DNA of 43,749 nt from an uncultured Litoreibacter sp. (GCA_938030665.1 CALHHY010000099.1:1-43749), one strand, 5' to 3'; positions 31,673-41,941 are shown, numbered from the stretch's first letter. The notes: generated from the sequence alone by a model not told the origin. A program made the numbers and translations.

Positions 31673-33450
31673 TGCGCACCCCCCTTCGCCCGCTCGCCCG
31701 CATTCTGGCCGCCCGCCAACGTGGGGAAAATGCTGACCGGATCGAGGCCGACAATATCCGCGCGCGCCACGAGGAAATGCGCGACCGAATGCGGTTGCGC
31801 GCCCAATCCCGGCTGCTATTTACCGCCGTATTGTTTCTGGCGGGCTTTACGGTCGTGGGCACCCGCATGGCCGTGCTGGCATCGTCCGAGGCGGTGGAAC
31901 CGCGCGCCTCCGCCAGCTCAGCGGCGATTGTCGCGCAGCGCGCCAATATCGAGGACCGCAATGGCCGGGTGCTTGCCACAAACCTCATCACCAACGCGCT
32001 TTACGCCCAGCCCCATCTGATGATCGAGCCGCACCGCGCCGCCACAGAACTGGCCGCCATTTTCGCGGACCTCAAGCAGGAGGAACTGGTCGAGGATTTC
32101 ACCGGCAACCGCAAGTTCCTATGGGTGAAAAAGAAGATCAGCCCGGAGCAGATGCAGGCTGTTCATGACATTGGCGAGCCCGGTTTGCTGTTCGGTCCGC
32201 GCGAGATGCGACTGTACCCCAATGGCCGGCTTGGCGCCCATGTTCTGGGCGGGGCCAGCTTCGGCCGCGAAGGCGTGCATTCGGCGGAGGTGATCGGCAC
32301 CGCAGGCATCGAAAAAGCCTTTGACGACTACCTGCGCGACCCCGCCCATGAGGGCGCGCCTTTGACCCTGTCGTTGGATATGACCGTGCAACAGGCCATG
32401 CGCCGCGTGCTGTGGGGCGGCATGAAGCTGATGAATGCCAAAGGTGCCACGGCCGTGTTGATGAAGGTGGATACGGGAGAGGTTATCTCCCTCGTGTCGC
32501 TGCCGGATTTCGACCCCAACAACCGCCCGCGCCCCGCCCTAGAAGGCGACCCCTCCGACAGCCCGCTGTTTAACCGCGCGGTGCAGGGCGTCTACGAACT
32601 TGGCTCCACCTTCAAGGTTTTCACCGCCGCGCAAGCGTTAGAGCTGGGATTGGTGAACCCCAATACTCTGCTTGAAACGAAAGGCCCGCTGACCTGGGGC
32701 CGCTACAAGATCCGGGACTATAACGACTATGGCGACATCCTAACCGTGTCGGATGTGATCGTGAAGTCCTCCAATATCGGGACGGCCCGCATGGCGCTGA
32801 ATATCGGTGCGGCGCGTCAGAAGGATTTTCTGTCCCAGCTTGGTTTTTTTGACCCCACCCCGGTGCAGTTGGTCGAGGCCCCCGGCGCCAAGCCGATCCT
32901 GCCCAAGAAATGGTCCGAGTTGCACACGATGACCGTCAGCTACGGCCACGGCATCGCCGCAAGCCCGCTGCATCTGGCAGCGGCCTATGCCACGGTGGTG
33001 GGCGGCGGCACGCTGATCGAACCCACGCTGATCAAGAGAGACACCCCTCAGAACGGCCCGCGCATCATCTCGGAACGCACGGCGGCGCAAATCAACACGA
33101 TGCTGAGCGCCGTGGTGACAGAGGGGACGGCCTCTTTCGCGAAGGACACGGGCTATCTTGTAGGCGGTAAAACAGGCACCGCCGACAAACCCAAAACCCG
33201 TGGTGGCGGCTATTACAAGGACAAGGTCATCGCGACCTTCGCGTCGGCCTTCCCGATGGATGACCCGCAATATGTGCTGGTGGTCACCCTTGATGAGCCG
33301 TCGGAGAACTCCGGCAAGAAGCCCCGCCGCACCGCCGGCTGGACGGCGGTTCCGGTGGCCGCAGAGATCATCAAGCGTACGGCGCCGCTTCTGGGGCTGA
33401 GACCCGTTGAAAGACCTGCCACATCTAAGGTAACACCCGTCAAACATTGA
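31672..33450 (+). CDS. ftsI: Peptidoglycan transpeptidase FtsI (PBP3)
   Basis: The 592-residue class B penicillin-binding protein crosslinks septal peptidoglycan. It has a cytoplasmic basic tail, one membrane segment (about residues 48-70), a pedestal domain, and the transpeptidase domain with the three catalytic motifs STFK (Ser311-Lys314), SSN (366-368) and KTGT (500-503). The length matches the family. It follows ftsL with TAATG overlap and is 28 bases before murE. The last 20 residues are poorly conserved. Confidence 0.96.
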   Translation: MRTPLRPLARILAARQRGENADRIEADNIRARHEEMRDRMRLRAQSRLLFTAVLFLAGFTVVGTRMAVLASSEAVEPRASASSAAIVAQRANIEDRNGRVLATNLITNALYAQPHLMIEPHRAATELAAIFADLKQEELVEDFTGNRKFLWVKKKISPEQMQAVHDIGEPGLLFGPREMRLYPNGRLGAHVLGGASFGREGVHSAEVIGTAGIEKAFDDYLRDPAHEGAPLTLSLDMTVQQAMRRVLWGGMKLMNAKGATAVLMKVDTGEVISLVSLPDFDPNNRPRPALEGDPSDSPLFNRAVQGVYELGSTFKVFTAAQALELGLVNPNTLLETKGPLTWGRYKIRDYNDYGDILTVSDVIVKSSNIGTARMALNIGAARQKDFLSQLGFFDPTPVQLVEAPGAKPILPKKWSELHTMTVSYGHGIAASPLHLAAAYATVVGGGTLIEPTLIKRDTPQNGPRIISERTAAQINTMLSAVVTEGTASFAKDTGYLVGGKTGTADKPKTRGGGYYKDKVIATFASAFPMDDPQYVLVVTLDEPSENSGKKPRRTAGWTAVPVAAEIIKRTAPLLGLRPVERPATSKVTPVKH

Positions 33451-33478
33451 GAACGCGGGCAAGCAGGGGGCCAGCCGC

Positions 33479-34960
33479 ATGGGGCAAGTGGTGAAACGGC
33501 TGAGCGCCTTGGGACTGACCGCCGCAGGTGGCCGGGATGCCGAGGTGACGGGCCTCAGCGTTGACAGCCGCGACGTCCGTCCGGGCCATCTTTTTGCGGC
33601 CCTGCCGGGCTCGAACGCGCATGGCGCGACCTTTATCAAATATGCGCTTCGGATGGAGGCAGGGGCCATCCTGACCGACCCGGAAGGCGCCGAGATTGCC
33701 ACCGACGATCTCGAGGGGGCCGATGTGGCGCTGGTCATCACCGAAGACCCGCGTCAGGCGCTGGCCTATGCCGCAAAGCTGTGGTTCGGAGGGCAACCCG
33801 GCACGATGGTCGCGGTGACCGGCACCAATGGTAAGACTTCGGTCGCAAGTTTCACCCGCCAGATATGGGCGGAGCTGGGGTTGGAAGCCGCCAACATTGG
33901 CACCACCGGTGTCGAGGGCGCTTTCTCTGCCCCGATGAGCCACACCACGCCCGAACCCATCACCCTGCACCGCATTCTCGCGGAAATGTCCGCCGCAGGT
34001 GTCACCCATGCCGCGATGGAGGCATCCTCCCACGGACTGGCACAGCGCCGCTTGGACGGCGTGCATCTGATGGCCGCGGCCTTCACCAATTTCACCCAGG
34101 ACCATTTGGACTATCACGCGGATTTCGCCGAATATTTCAACGCCAAAGCAGGGCTGTTTCGCCGCGCGCTGGCGCAGGACGGCGTGGCCGTGATCAATAT
34201 GGACGACGCGCGCGGGCCGGATGTGGCCGCTATCGCGCGGGGCCGGGGGCATCACCTGTTGCGGGTCGGCAGTAGCGAGGGGTGCGAGCTGCGGCTCCTG
34301 AACCAGCGCTTTGACGCCACGGGTCAGGAGCTGCGCTTTGCCTATGGCGATGACGTGCATCAGCTGCGGTTGGACCTGATCGGCGGCTTTCAGGCGGCCA
34401 ATGTGCTGGTGGCTGCGGGGCTGGCCATTGGCAGCGGCGCGAAACCGGCTGAGGTATTCCAGACCCTGCCGATGCTGCGCACTGTGCGCGGCCGGATGCA
34501 GAAGGCCGCGACACGGGCCAATGGGGCGGCGGTCTTTGTTGATTACGCCCATACCCCCGCCGCCTTGGAAACCGCGCTGCAGGCCATGCGCCCCCATGTC
34601 ATGGGCCGGCTCGTCGTCGTGTTCGGGGCCGGCGGCGACCGTGATGCGGGCAAGCGCCCCCTGATGGGCAAGGCCGCGCAGCACAATGCGGATGTGGTGT
34701 TTGTAACCGATGACAACCCGCGCAGCGAGGAACCGGCCAGCATCAGAGCCGCGATCATGCAGGCGGTCCCCGGCGGCACCGAAGTCGGCGACCGGGCGGA
34801 GGCGATTTTGCGCGGCGTTGACGCCCTTGGCCCCGGCGACACGCTGTTGATCGCAGGCAAAGGGCACGAGACCGGGCAGATTGTGGGCGATGACGTGCTG
34901 CCCTTTGACGATGTGGAGCAGGCATCCATCTCCGTGGCGGCCCTTGATGGGGGAATTTGA
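33479..34960 (+). CDS. murE: UDP-MurNAc-L-Ala-D-Glu:meso-DAP ligase MurE
   Basis: The 493-residue cytoplasmic ligase adds the third stem residue to UDP-MurNAc-dipeptide with ATP. It has the ATP-binding P-loop GTNGKT (115-120), a middle domain with HTTPEP and EASSHGL segments, and DNPR at 412-415, which selects meso-diaminopimelate over lysine. Start at ATG 33479 gives MGQVVKRLSALGLTAAGGRD, a family-typical beginning. The stop overlaps the murF leader; murF begins 2 bases later. Confidence 0.96.
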   Translation: MGQVVKRLSALGLTAAGGRDAEVTGLSVDSRDVRPGHLFAALPGSNAHGATFIKYALRMEAGAILTDPEGAEIATDDLEGADVALVITEDPRQALAYAAKLWFGGQPGTMVAVTGTNGKTSVASFTRQIWAELGLEAANIGTTGVEGAFSAPMSHTTPEPITLHRILAEMSAAGVTHAAMEASSHGLAQRRLDGVHLMAAAFTNFTQDHLDYHADFAEYFNAKAGLFRRALAQDGVAVINMDDARGPDVAAIARGRGHHLLRVGSSEGCELRLLNQRFDATGQELRFAYGDDVHQLRLDLIGGFQAANVLVAAGLAIGSGAKPAEVFQTLPMLRTVRGRMQKAATRANGAAVFVDYAHTPAALETALQAMRPHVMGRLVVVFGAGGDRDAGKRPLMGKAAQHNADVVFVTDDNPRSEEPASIRAAIMQAVPGGTEVGDRAEAILRGVDALGPGDTLLIAGKGHETGQIVGDDVLPFDDVEQASISVAALDGGI

Positions 34961-34962
34961 CG

Positions 34963-36384
34963 ATGGCCCTTTGGACAGCACAGGAAGCCGCCGCAGCCAC
35001 GGGTGGGCGCGCGACGTGCGATTGGCAGGCGGATGGCGTCTCCATCGACACGCGCACGATTGAACCGGGTGATCTGTTTGTTGCACTGAAGGATGTCCGC
35101 GATGGCCATGACTTCGTTGCGCAAGCGTTGGAAAAGGGGGCGGGTGCCGCGCTGGTGACCCGCATCCCCGAGGGTGCGCCGGATCATGCCCCGCTTTTGA
35201 TTGTCGATGATGTGCTGTCTGCTTTGGAATCGCTTGGCCGCGCGGCACGGGCTCGGACGCAAGCCAAGGTGATCGGCGTCACAGGCTCCGTCGGCAAGAC
35301 ATCGACCAAGGAAATGCTGCGCAGCGCCTTGGGCGGGCAGGGCGTCGTGCACGCGGCTGAGAAAAGCTACAACAATCATTGGGGCGTGCCCCTGACCCTG
35401 GCCCGCATGCCGCGAGACGCCGATTTCGCGGTGATCGAGATCGGCATGAACCACCCCGGCGAGATCGCCCCGCTGGCGCGGATGGCGCAGCTGGATGTGG
35501 CGCTGATCACCATCGTGGCCCCGGCGCATCTGGCGGCCTTTGACAGCGTCGCGGGGATCGCCCGCGAGAAAGCCGCCATTTTCGAGGGGCTGCGCGAAGG
35601 CGGGACCGCCATTATCAACGGTGATCTCGACGTGACAGAGCTGCTGCGTGCGCAAGCGCCGGGCACCTGCCTGAGCTTCGGGACAGATGAAAGCTGCGAC
35701 TGGTGGCTGCTTGCCGCAGAGGCAAGCGACGACACAACCATCTGCCGCGCCCGCCATGACGGCGCGCCGCTGCTTTTCAAGATCGCAGCACCCGGCAAGC
35801 ATGTGGCCATGAACGGGCTGGCCTGTCTGGCGGCCAGCGTGGCGGCGGGGGCGGACCTGGCGCGCTGCGTGATTGCGCTTGGCGCGTGGCAACCACCACA
35901 GGGGCGGGGCCGCCGCCATTTCATTGCGATTGATGCGGCAGGGGAGACGCCGGGCCTCGACCTTTTCGATGACGCCTACAATGCAAACCCGGCATCAGTA
36001 GGCGCGGCGCTTGATGTGCTCGCCCATGCGAACCCGACACATGTCTCGGGTCGGCGCGTGGCGATCCTGGGCGATATGAAGGAGCTGGGCGAGACCGAGG
36101 CCGCGTTGCACGCCGCGCTGGCTGACCTGGATGCCATGGCAGAGATCGACGTTATCCATTGCGTTGGCCCCCTGATGGCCCATTTGCACAACGCGCTACC
36201 CTCCGACAAACAGGGCCATTGCGCCGAAAGCGCGGCACAGCTGGCGGGCGCGCCATGGGAGCTGGTGCGGCCCGGCGACGTGGTCATGGCAAAAGGGTCG
36301 CTGTCGATGAATATGGCGCTGATCGTTGACGCGATCCGAAATTTGGGTCACTCGGTAGCCAGAAATGACGGGGGACACCGCTAG
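34963..36384 (+). CDS. murF: UDP-MurNAc-tripeptide D-alanyl-D-alanine ligase MurF
   Basis: The 473-residue ligase adds D-Ala-D-Ala and completes UDP-MurNAc-pentapeptide in the cytoplasm. P-loop GVTGSVGKTSTKEML lies at about 105-120; further segments are KSYNNHWGVPLTLARMP, IGMNHPGEIA and DAYNANPASV. ATG 34963 is preferred over TTG 34957 because GGGGGA lies about 9 bases upstream of it. It ends exactly one base before mraY. Confidence 0.96.
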   Translation: MALWTAQEAAAATGGRATCDWQADGVSIDTRTIEPGDLFVALKDVRDGHDFVAQALEKGAGAALVTRIPEGAPDHAPLLIVDDVLSALESLGRAARARTQAKVIGVTGSVGKTSTKEMLRSALGGQGVVHAAEKSYNNHWGVPLTLARMPRDADFAVIEIGMNHPGEIAPLARMAQLDVALITIVAPAHLAAFDSVAGIAREKAAIFEGLREGGTAIINGDLDVTELLRAQAPGTCLSFGTDESCDWWLLAAEASDDTTICRARHDGAPLLFKIAAPGKHVAMNGLACLAASVAAGADLARCVIALGAWQPPQGRGRRHFIAIDAAGETPGLDLFDDAYNANPASVGAALDVLAHANPTHVSGRRVAILGDMKELGETEAALHAALADLDAMAEIDVIHCVGPLMAHLHNALPSDKQGHCAESAAQLAGAPWELVRPGDVVMAKGSLSMNMALIVDAIRNLGHSVARNDGGHR

Positions 36385-37470
36385 ATGTTGTATTGGCTGA
36401 CCGCTTTCTCGGATGGGGGCGATTTTTTCAACCTGTTCCGCTACATCACGTTTCGCGCGGGCGGGGCCTTCTTTACCGCGCTGATTTTCGGGTTTCTCTT
36501 TGGTCAGCCGCTGATCAACCTGCTGAAGCGAAAACAACGCAATGGCCAGCCGATCCGCGATGACGGGCCGGAGGGGCATCTGATCACCAAGCAAGGCACG
36601 CCGACCATGGGCGGCGTCCTGATCCTGGGCGCGCTGATCCTGTCGAGCCTGATGTGGGCGCGGCTCGATAATGGTTTTGTCTGGATCGTGCTGCTGGTGA
36701 CCATAGGGTTCGGGGCGATCGGCTTTGTCGATGACTACGCGAAAGTGACGCAGAACAGCCATGGCGGCATCTCAGCGCGGTCGCGCCTGATTACGGGTTT
36801 CGCGATCTCCGCGGTGGCGGGCTTTGTGGCAACACAGCTGCACCCTGTCGGGCTCGTCAACCAGCTGGCGCTGCCGGTCTTCAAGGACACGCTGATCAAT
36901 CTGGGCTTTCTGTTCATCCCCTTTGCCATGTTTGTCATTGTGGGGGCGGCCAACTCGGTCAACCTGACGGACGGGCTGGATGGGTTGGCCATCATGCCCG
37001 TGATGATCGCGGCTGGCGCACTTGGGGTGATCGCCTATGCCGTGGGCCGTGTCGATTTCACCGATTATCTCGGGTTGCATTACGTGCCGGGTACGGGCGA
37101 GCTGCTGATATTTGTGGCCGGCATCATCGGCGGGGGCCTTGGCTTCTTGTGGTATAACGCACCGCCTGCCGCAGTGTTTATGGGCGATACCGGCTCGCTG
37201 GCTTTGGGCGGCGCGCTTGGGACAATTGCGGTGCTGACCAAGCACGAGCTGGTCATGGGCATCATCGGCGGCCTTTTCGTGGTGGAGACGCTCAGCGTGA
37301 TCATTCAGGTTCTCTACTATAAGCGCACCGGTAAGCGGGTGTTCCTGATGGCTCCCATCCACCACCATTTCGAGAAAAAGGGATGGGCCGAGCCGCAGAT
37401 CGTCATCCGCTTCTGGATCATCTCCCTGATCCTCGCGATGATCGGGCTGGCCACGCTGAAGATCAGATGA
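36385..37470 (+). CDS. mraY: Phospho-MurNAc-pentapeptide transferase MraY
   Basis: The 361-residue polytopic inner-membrane enzyme transfers phospho-MurNAc-pentapeptide to undecaprenyl phosphate, making lipid I. About ten membrane segments are readable. Catalytic markers are DDYAK with the aspartate pair, [10 protein letters not shown], and the HHHFEKKGW segment of the MraY family. The length is standard. It directly follows murF, and its stop (TGA) overlaps the start of an 18-codon ORF. Confidence 0.97.
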   Translation: MLYWLTAFSDGGDFFNLFRYITFRAGGAFFTALIFGFLFGQPLINLLKRKQRNGQPIRDDGPEGHLITKQGTPTMGGVLILGALILSSLMWARLDNGFVWIVLLVTIGFGAIGFVDDYAKVTQNSHGGISARSRLITGFAISAVAGFVATQLHPVGLVNQLALPVFKDTLINLGFLFIPFAMFVIVGAANSVNLTDGLDGLAIMPVMIAAGALGVIAYAVGRVDFTDYLGLHYVPGTGELLIFVAGIIGGGLGFLWYNAPPAAVFMGDTGSLALGGALGTIAVLTKHELVMGIIGGLFVVETLSVIIQVLYYKRTGKRVFLMAPIHHHFEKKGWAEPQIVIRFWIISLILAMIGLATLKIR

Positions 37471-37523
37471 GCGGCGCGCAGAAATTTCTGGCCAGAAATT
37501 TTGCGTTGGGAGCGGTCCTGTGA
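37467..37523 (+). CDS. 18-codon ORF nested between mraY and murD
   Basis: ATG at 37467 lies in the mraY stop (ATGA) and the TGA at 37521-37523 lies in the murD start (GTGA), so the frame exactly bridges the 49-base gap. The peptide is [18 protein letters not shown], with a basic start and a hydrophobic end. Two stop/start overlaps would couple ribosomes from mraY to murD. Whether the peptide matters or only the coupling does cannot be judged; no ribosome binding site of its own is needed. A 20-bp palindrome is embedded in it. Confidence 0.42.
   Translation: MSGAQKFLARNFALGAVL
37477..37505. repeat. Palindrome AAATTTCTGGCCAGAAATTT in the mraY-murD gap
   Basis: A perfect 20-bp palindrome at 37482-37501, extended by CGCA (37477-37480) and TGCG (37502-37505) with one bulged G. 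The stem has no real loop, so it would be a cruciform in DNA or a very tight RNA hairpin. It ends about 14 bases before the murD start and covers part of the region before its ribosome binding site. Confidence 0.8.
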
Positions 37524-38932
37524 TTCCGGTGCAGGGCTATCGCGGGACTCAGGTGGCGGTGCTGGGGCTTGGCCGCTCCGGCCTGTCTGCGGCGCGCGCC
37601 TTGCGGGAAGGCGGTGCGACGCCGATTGTCTGGGACGACAATAAAGCGGCGCGGACCACTGCAGAAGGCGAAGGCTTCGCGCTGCGCGACCTGAACAAGC
37701 AAGGGGCGTTTGAGGGCGTGGCAGCGCTCATTGTGTCACCCGGCATTCCGCATCTTTATCCGCAGCCCAACAAGGTCGTGGCTGCCGCCTGGGCTGCGGG
37801 CGTGCCGGTCGACAACGACATCTCGCTGTTCTTCCAAAGCTTCGCGACGCAGGCATGGGAGCAGATGGACCAGATGCCCAAGGTCATTGCGGTAACCGGA
37901 TCCAACGGCAAATCCACGACCTCTGCCCTGATCCACCACATCCTGACCCATGTCGGGCGACCGACGCAGCTGGCAGGCAATATCGGGCGGGGTGTGCTGG
38001 ATATCGAGCCTGCGATTGACGGGGAGGTCGTGGTGCTTGAGCTGTCGAGCTACCAGACCGACCTGGCCCGCAACCTGACCCCCGATGTCGCGGTACTGAC
38101 GAATTTGAGCCCCGACCATCTGGACCGGCACGCGGGCTTTGGCGGCTATTTCGCGGCCAAACGCCGGCTCTTTGCCGAGGGCGGGCCCGACCGCGCGGTG
38201 ATCGGCGTGGACGAGCCGGAAGGCCAGTATCTGGCCAACCAACTTGCAGGCAGTGCCAGCGACGACCGGGTAATCCGGGTCTCTAGCGGCCACAAGCTCG
38301 GCGGGCCGGGTTGGTGCGTCTCCGCGCGCAAGGGGTTTTTGGCCGAGACCCGCAAAGGCAAGCAGATGGCCAGCATCGACCTGCGCGGCGTGCCGGGGTT
38401 GCCGGGCGCGCATAACCACCAGAATGCCTGCGCGGCCTATGCGGCCTGCCGCAGCCTTGGGCTGGCCCCAAAGGTGATCGAGAAGGCGTTTCACAGCTTT
38501 GCGGGGCTGCCGCACCGGTCGCAACGGGTGGCAGAGATTGACGGCGTGGCCTTCGTCAATGACAGCAAGGCCACCAATGTCGACAGCGCCGCCAAAGCGC
38601 TGCAGGCCTTCAAAAAAATCCGCTGGATCTGCGGGGGCCTTGAGAAGGAAGGCGGGCTTGATGCGCTGCAACCTGCTATGGGGGAGGTGCGCAAGGCCTA
38701 TGTCATCGGGCGGGAGGCCGCCGGGTTTGCCATGAAGCTCGGCGCGGTCTCGCATGTTGTCTGCACGACGATGGCGGCCGCCGTGGCGCAGGCCGCGCAG
38801 GAGGCGGAGGCAGGCGACACCGTATTGCTGGCCCCTGCGGCTGCAAGCTTTGACCAATATGACAGCTTCGAGAGGCGTGGCGAGGATTTCATCACCCAAG
38901 TGAACAAGCTTGAGGAAGAGCCCGGCGCTTAG
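37520..38932 (+). CDS. murD: UDP-MurNAc-L-alanine:D-glutamate ligase MurD
   Basis: The 470-residue ligase adds D-Glu to UDP-MurNAc-L-Ala using ATP in the cytoplasm. P-loop is [17 protein letters not shown] at about 128-145, with ELSSYQ and the HRSQRV and NDSKATN segments of the family. The start is GTG 37520 with GGGAG about 8 bases before. It ends four bases into the convergent DUF6151 gene. Unlike the genes before it, its downstream neighbour lies on the other strand, so the cotranscribed run is broken here. Confidence 0.96.
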   Translation: MIPVQGYRGTQVAVLGLGRSGLSAARALREGGATPIVWDDNKAARTTAEGEGFALRDLNKQGAFEGVAALIVSPGIPHLYPQPNKVVAAAWAAGVPVDNDISLFFQSFATQAWEQMDQMPKVIAVTGSNGKSTTSALIHHILTHVGRPTQLAGNIGRGVLDIEPAIDGEVVVLELSSYQTDLARNLTPDVAVLTNLSPDHLDRHAGFGGYFAAKRRLFAEGGPDRAVIGVDEPEGQYLANQLAGSASDDRVIRVSSGHKLGGPGWCVSARKGFLAETRKGKQMASIDLRGVPGLPGAHNHQNACAAYAACRSLGLAPKVIEKAFHSFAGLPHRSQRVAEIDGVAFVNDSKATNVDSAAKALQAFKKIRWICGGLEKEGGLDALQPAMGEVRKAYVIGREAAGFAMKLGAVSHVVCTTMAAAVAQAAQEAEAGDTVLLAPAAASFDQYDSFERRGEDFITQVNKLEEEPGA

Positions 38933-39519
38933 CCCTGATAGGCCGCCTGCCGCTCCGCTTCGCTCAACACGTATGGCTTCACGACTGCCCGCCCGCTTTC
39001 AGCGTCAAAGAACGGCGTTTGCCGCCAGGAACCGTTGAGCCGGGCCTTCGCGGCGCGGCCCATGGTGCGGGCAGCAAAGCTCAGCAGACTGCCGGGCTGG
39101 CCATCCACGGGACCCGGCGCCTGTTCCATCTTGTAGCGAAACTGAATGGGTCCAAGCGCGTCATGCGGCGGCGCCATGTTGCCGACCAGCCAGCCTACAA
39201 AGGCAACCTTCGGTGTCGCAAGCGTGTTGCAAAGGGGGGTGCCGCAGCAGCCGGCATACCAGCGAAACAGCCCCTTCTCGGTGAGGCGCAGCAGCCGCAA
39301 CTGGTCCGCGCCCTGCAAAATCGCGACCTGCCGGGGATGGGTTTGAAAAATGGCGCAGCCGCCTTCGGCATCGACAACCCGGTCGCCCTTCGGCAAATGC
39401 GCGGCGAAGGCGCGGCAATCGACGCAGTAGCACAGCCCGTGGGTTCCGGTCCGGGGTGAGACATCGCTCAACCGCGCCTGGAAGGTGCCGCAGTCGCAGG
39501 TCACTATCATCTCTGCCAT
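38929..39519 (-). CDS. DUF6151 family protein (GFA-like, zinc-type cysteines)
   Basis: The 196-residue soluble protein has CDCG near residue 8, CYCVDC at about 30-35 and CCGTPLC near 90, the pattern of the glutathione-dependent formaldehyde-activating (GFA)-like zinc fold, as in the DUF6151 family. A catalytic role is not established. The 216-residue frame is longer; ATG at 39517-39519 ([11 protein letters not shown]) is chosen with AGGCGGA about 7 bases before. It lies on the minus strand between murD and ftsW and its 3' end overlaps murD by four bases, so its transcript opposes the dcw genes. Confidence 0.8.
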   Translation of the reverse strand: MAEMIVTCDCGTFQARLSDVSPRTGTHGLCYCVDCRAFAAHLPKGDRVVDAEGGCAIFQTHPRQVAILQGADQLRLLRLTEKGLFRWYAGCCGTPLCNTLATPKVAFVGWLVGNMAPPHDALGPIQFRYKMEQAPGPVDGQPGSLLSFAARTMGRAAKARLNGSWRQTPFFDAESGRAVVKPYVLSEAERQAAYQG

Positions 39520-39614
39520 GAATTCCGCCTTTGTTTTGGGGCCATGCCACCAGCCTAGCAGCAAGAAAAACAAGGGCAATGACGCAAACTGAGACTAGAT
39601 TGAACGGCGCTTTG

Positions 39615-39649
39615 CCGCTAAGCTAGCGGGATAGACCCGGAAAACCGGG
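39615..39649 (+). other. Two tandem hairpins before ftsW
   Basis: CCGCTA-AGC-TAGCGG (39615-39629) and CCCGG-AAAA-CCGGG (39636-39649) lie in the 158 bases between the DUF6151 and ftsW starts. Neither has a T-run. They may be part of an ftsW leader or have no function. Confidence 0.4.
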
Positions 39650-39663
39650 CGATTGAGGCAGTA

Positions 39664-39681
39664 ATGGCGGTATTCTCATGA
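39664..39681 (+). CDS. Five-codon leader ORF before ftsW
   Basis: ATG-GCG-GTA-TTC-TCA-TGA encodes MAVFS and has GAGG about 7 bases upstream, while the ftsW ATG (39678) lies inside its end (ATGA overlap) and lacks a clear ribosome binding site of its own. It may feed ribosomes to ftsW. It is too short to be a gene by usual criteria. Confidence 0.3.
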   Translation: MAVFS

Positions 39682-40847
39682 CTGAGATGGTGTATGGCAC
39701 CGTAACGGCACGCGTGGGCGAGCCGATCCTCCCCAAATGGTGGCGCACGGTGGACCGGTGGTCGATGGCCTGCGTCTTCGCGCTTCTGGGCGTGGGGCTG
39801 CTTCTGGGGCTCGCCGCCTCGCCGCCGCTTGCAGCCAAGAACGGGCTGGACCCGTTCCACTATGTTTCCCGTCAGGCGCTGTTTGGCTGTCTGGCGATGA
39901 TCGTGATGGTCACCGTGTCGATGATGTCGACAAATCTGGTGCGGCGCCTCGCCGTGCTGACCTTTGCGGCCACCTTCATCGCTTTGGCGCTGCTGCCGGT
40001 GCTGGGCACCGATTTTGGCAAGGGGGCGACGCGGTGGTACTCGCTGGGCTTTGCCTCCGTCCAGCCGTCGGAATTTCTCAAGCCCGTCTTTATCGTCTTC
40101 TCCGCCTGGCTTATCGCCGCCAGTCAGGAGATCAACGGCCCCCCCGGTAAGCTGATCTCCTTCGGGGTGACGGTGGTGATCGTCCTGTTCCTCGCGCTGC
40201 AACCCGATTTCGGGCAGGCCTGCCTGGTGCTGTTTGGCTGGGGCGTCGTATATTTCGTGGCCGGCGCGCCGCTGTTCCTGCTGATCGCGATGGCGGGCAT
40301 TGTCATTGTCGCAGGCGTCAGCGCCTATAACATGTCAGAGCATTTCGCCCGCCGCATTGACGGGTTCCTGTCGCCTGAGGTCGACCCCACAACGCAGCTT
40401 GGCTACGCCACCAACGCCATCCGGGAGGGTGGCTACTTTGGCGTCGGCGTGGGCGAGGGTTCGGTGAAATGGTCGCTGCCAGACGCGCATACGGATTTCA
40501 TCATCGCGGTCGCGGCGGAAGAATACGGGCTGGTGATGGTGATCTTCGTAATCACGCTTTACGCCGTTTTCACGGTGCGCGCGCTGCACCGCCTGACCAA
40601 GGAACGCGACCCGTTTATCCGGCTGGCAGGCACTGGCCTTGCTGCCATGTTTGCCATGCAGGCCATCATCAATATGGGTGTGGCTGTCCGCCTGCTGCCC
40701 GCCAAGGGGATGACGTTGCCGTTTGTCTCCAACGGCGGCTCCTCGCTGATTGCGGGGGGCATCGCGCTTGGGATGTTGCTGGCCTTCACCCGCAGCAGGC
40801 CCCAAGGCGATATGCGGGACCTGATTATCCAACGAGGCCGCAGGTGA
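39678..40847 (+). CDS. ftsW: Septal peptidoglycan glycosyltransferase FtsW
   Basis: The 389-residue polytopic SEDS protein polymerises septal glycan strands from lipid II together with FtsI. Ten membrane segments are readable, with family segments [19 protein letters not shown], the periplasmic LQPDFGQA stretch carrying the conserved catalytic Asp, and [12 protein letters not shown]. The start MTEMVYGT is typical for Rhodobacteraceae although the upstream site is weak. Since DUF6151 breaks the plus-strand run, ftsW needs a promoter in 39520-39677 or read-through. Its stop overlaps the murG start (GTGA). Confidence 0.95.
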   Translation: MTEMVYGTVTARVGEPILPKWWRTVDRWSMACVFALLGVGLLLGLAASPPLAAKNGLDPFHYVSRQALFGCLAMIVMVTVSMMSTNLVRRLAVLTFAATFIALALLPVLGTDFGKGATRWYSLGFASVQPSEFLKPVFIVFSAWLIAASQEINGPPGKLISFGVTVVIVLFLALQPDFGQACLVLFGWGVVYFVAGAPLFLLIAMAGIVIVAGVSAYNMSEHFARRIDGFLSPEVDPTTQLGYATNAIREGGYFGVGVGEGSVKWSLPDAHTDFIIAVAAEEYGLVMVIFVITLYAVFTVRALHRLTKERDPFIRLAGTGLAAMFAMQAIINMGVAVRLLPAKGMTLPFVSNGGSSLIAGGIALGMLLAFTRSRPQGDMRDLIIQRGRR

Positions 40848-41941
40848 GCGCGCCGCTGCTGGTCATTGCTGCCGGTGGGACCGGTGGCCACATGTTTCCC
40901 GCCCAGGCCTTGGCGGAGGCGATGCTGGCCCAAGGGTGGCGCGTCAAGCTGACCACCGATGCCCGCGGCGCGCGCTACACGGGCGGCTTCCCCCATAGTG
41001 TCGAGATCGAGCAGCTGAGCTCCGCCACCTTTGCGCGCGGCGGGATTGCCGGCAAACTGACGGCACCTTTCAAGCTGGCAGGCGGGGTGTTGTCGGCGAT
41101 GATGAAATTCCGCCGCGACCGCCCGTCGGTCGTGGTGGGGTTTGGCGGCTACCCGTCCTTCCCGGCCATCGCGGCGGCGTCGCTGATGAAGCTGCCCCGG
41201 ATGATCCACGAACAAAACGGCGTGCTGGGCCGGGTCAATCAGGTCTTCGCCAACCGCGTGGATATCGTCGCTTGCGGGACATGGCCCACGGCTTTGCCTG
41301 CGGGCGTTGATGGCTCCTTCACCGGCAACCCGGTGCGCCGCGCCATACTGGAACGCCAGGGTGCCCCCTATATCCCGCCGGGCGACTACCCGATGAGCCT
41401 CGTTGTGATCGGCGGCAGCCAGGGCGCGCGCATTCTGGCAGAGGTCGTGCCGCGCGCCGTGGCCCTGTTGCCCGAGCCGACGAAGGCCAATATCCGCGTG
41501 GCCCAGCAGGCCCGCGACGAGGACGCTGATCAAGCCACCCGCATCTACGCGGAAGCCGGCATCGACGCTGAGGTCGCGCCGTTCTTTCACGACGTCCCCA
41601 ACCGGTTTTCCGAGGCCCAGCTGGTCATCGCGCGCTCCGGCGCATCCACGGTGGCGGACCTGTCGATCATTGGGCGGCCGTCCATTCTGGTGCCGCTGGC
41701 CGCCGCCATCCGGGACGAGCAGACCGCTAATGCACGCGGGCTGGTGGAGGCGGGCGCGGCCATCATGATGCCCGAAAGCACCTTCACCCCCCAAGCTTTG
41801 GCCGAACAGATCATGCTGATCCTTCAGCAGGAACGCGGCTCGGTGCAGATGGCCAATGCGGCGCTCAGCGTCGGCAAGCCTGACGCCACCGAAGCGCTTG
41901 TGGCGCTGACGCACCAACTTAACGAGAAGAACCGCACATGA
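40844..41941 (+). CDS. murG: UDP-GlcNAc transferase MurG
   Basis: The 365-residue peripheral inner-membrane glycosyltransferase adds GlcNAc to lipid I, making lipid II. Its markers are the N-terminal [10 protein letters not shown] (G-loop 1), [26 protein letters not shown] and SGASTVADL. The open frame extends 125 codons upstream through ftsW in another frame; the correct start is GTG 40844 in the ftsW stop. GAGG lies about 8 bases upstream. Confidence 0.95.
   Translation: MSAPLLVIAAGGTGGHMFPAQALAEAMLAQGWRVKLTTDARGARYTGGFPHSVEIEQLSSATFARGGIAGKLTAPFKLAGGVLSAMMKFRRDRPSVVVGFGGYPSFPAIAAASLMKLPRMIHEQNGVLGRVNQVFANRVDIVACGTWPTALPAGVDGSFTGNPVRRAILERQGAPYIPPGDYPMSLVVIGGSQGARILAEVVPRAVALLPEPTKANIRVAQQARDEDADQATRIYAEAGIDAEVAPFFHDVPNRFSEAQLVIARSGASTVADLSIIGRPSILVPLAAAIRDEQTANARGLVEAGAAIMMPESTFTPQALAEQIMLILQQERGSVQMANAALSVGKPDATEALVALTHQLNEKNRT

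Noticed and set aside
40469-40843. 5' extension of the murG frame through ftsW
   Set aside because: It lies within ftsW in another frame; MurG begins at GTG 40844 in the ftsW stop.
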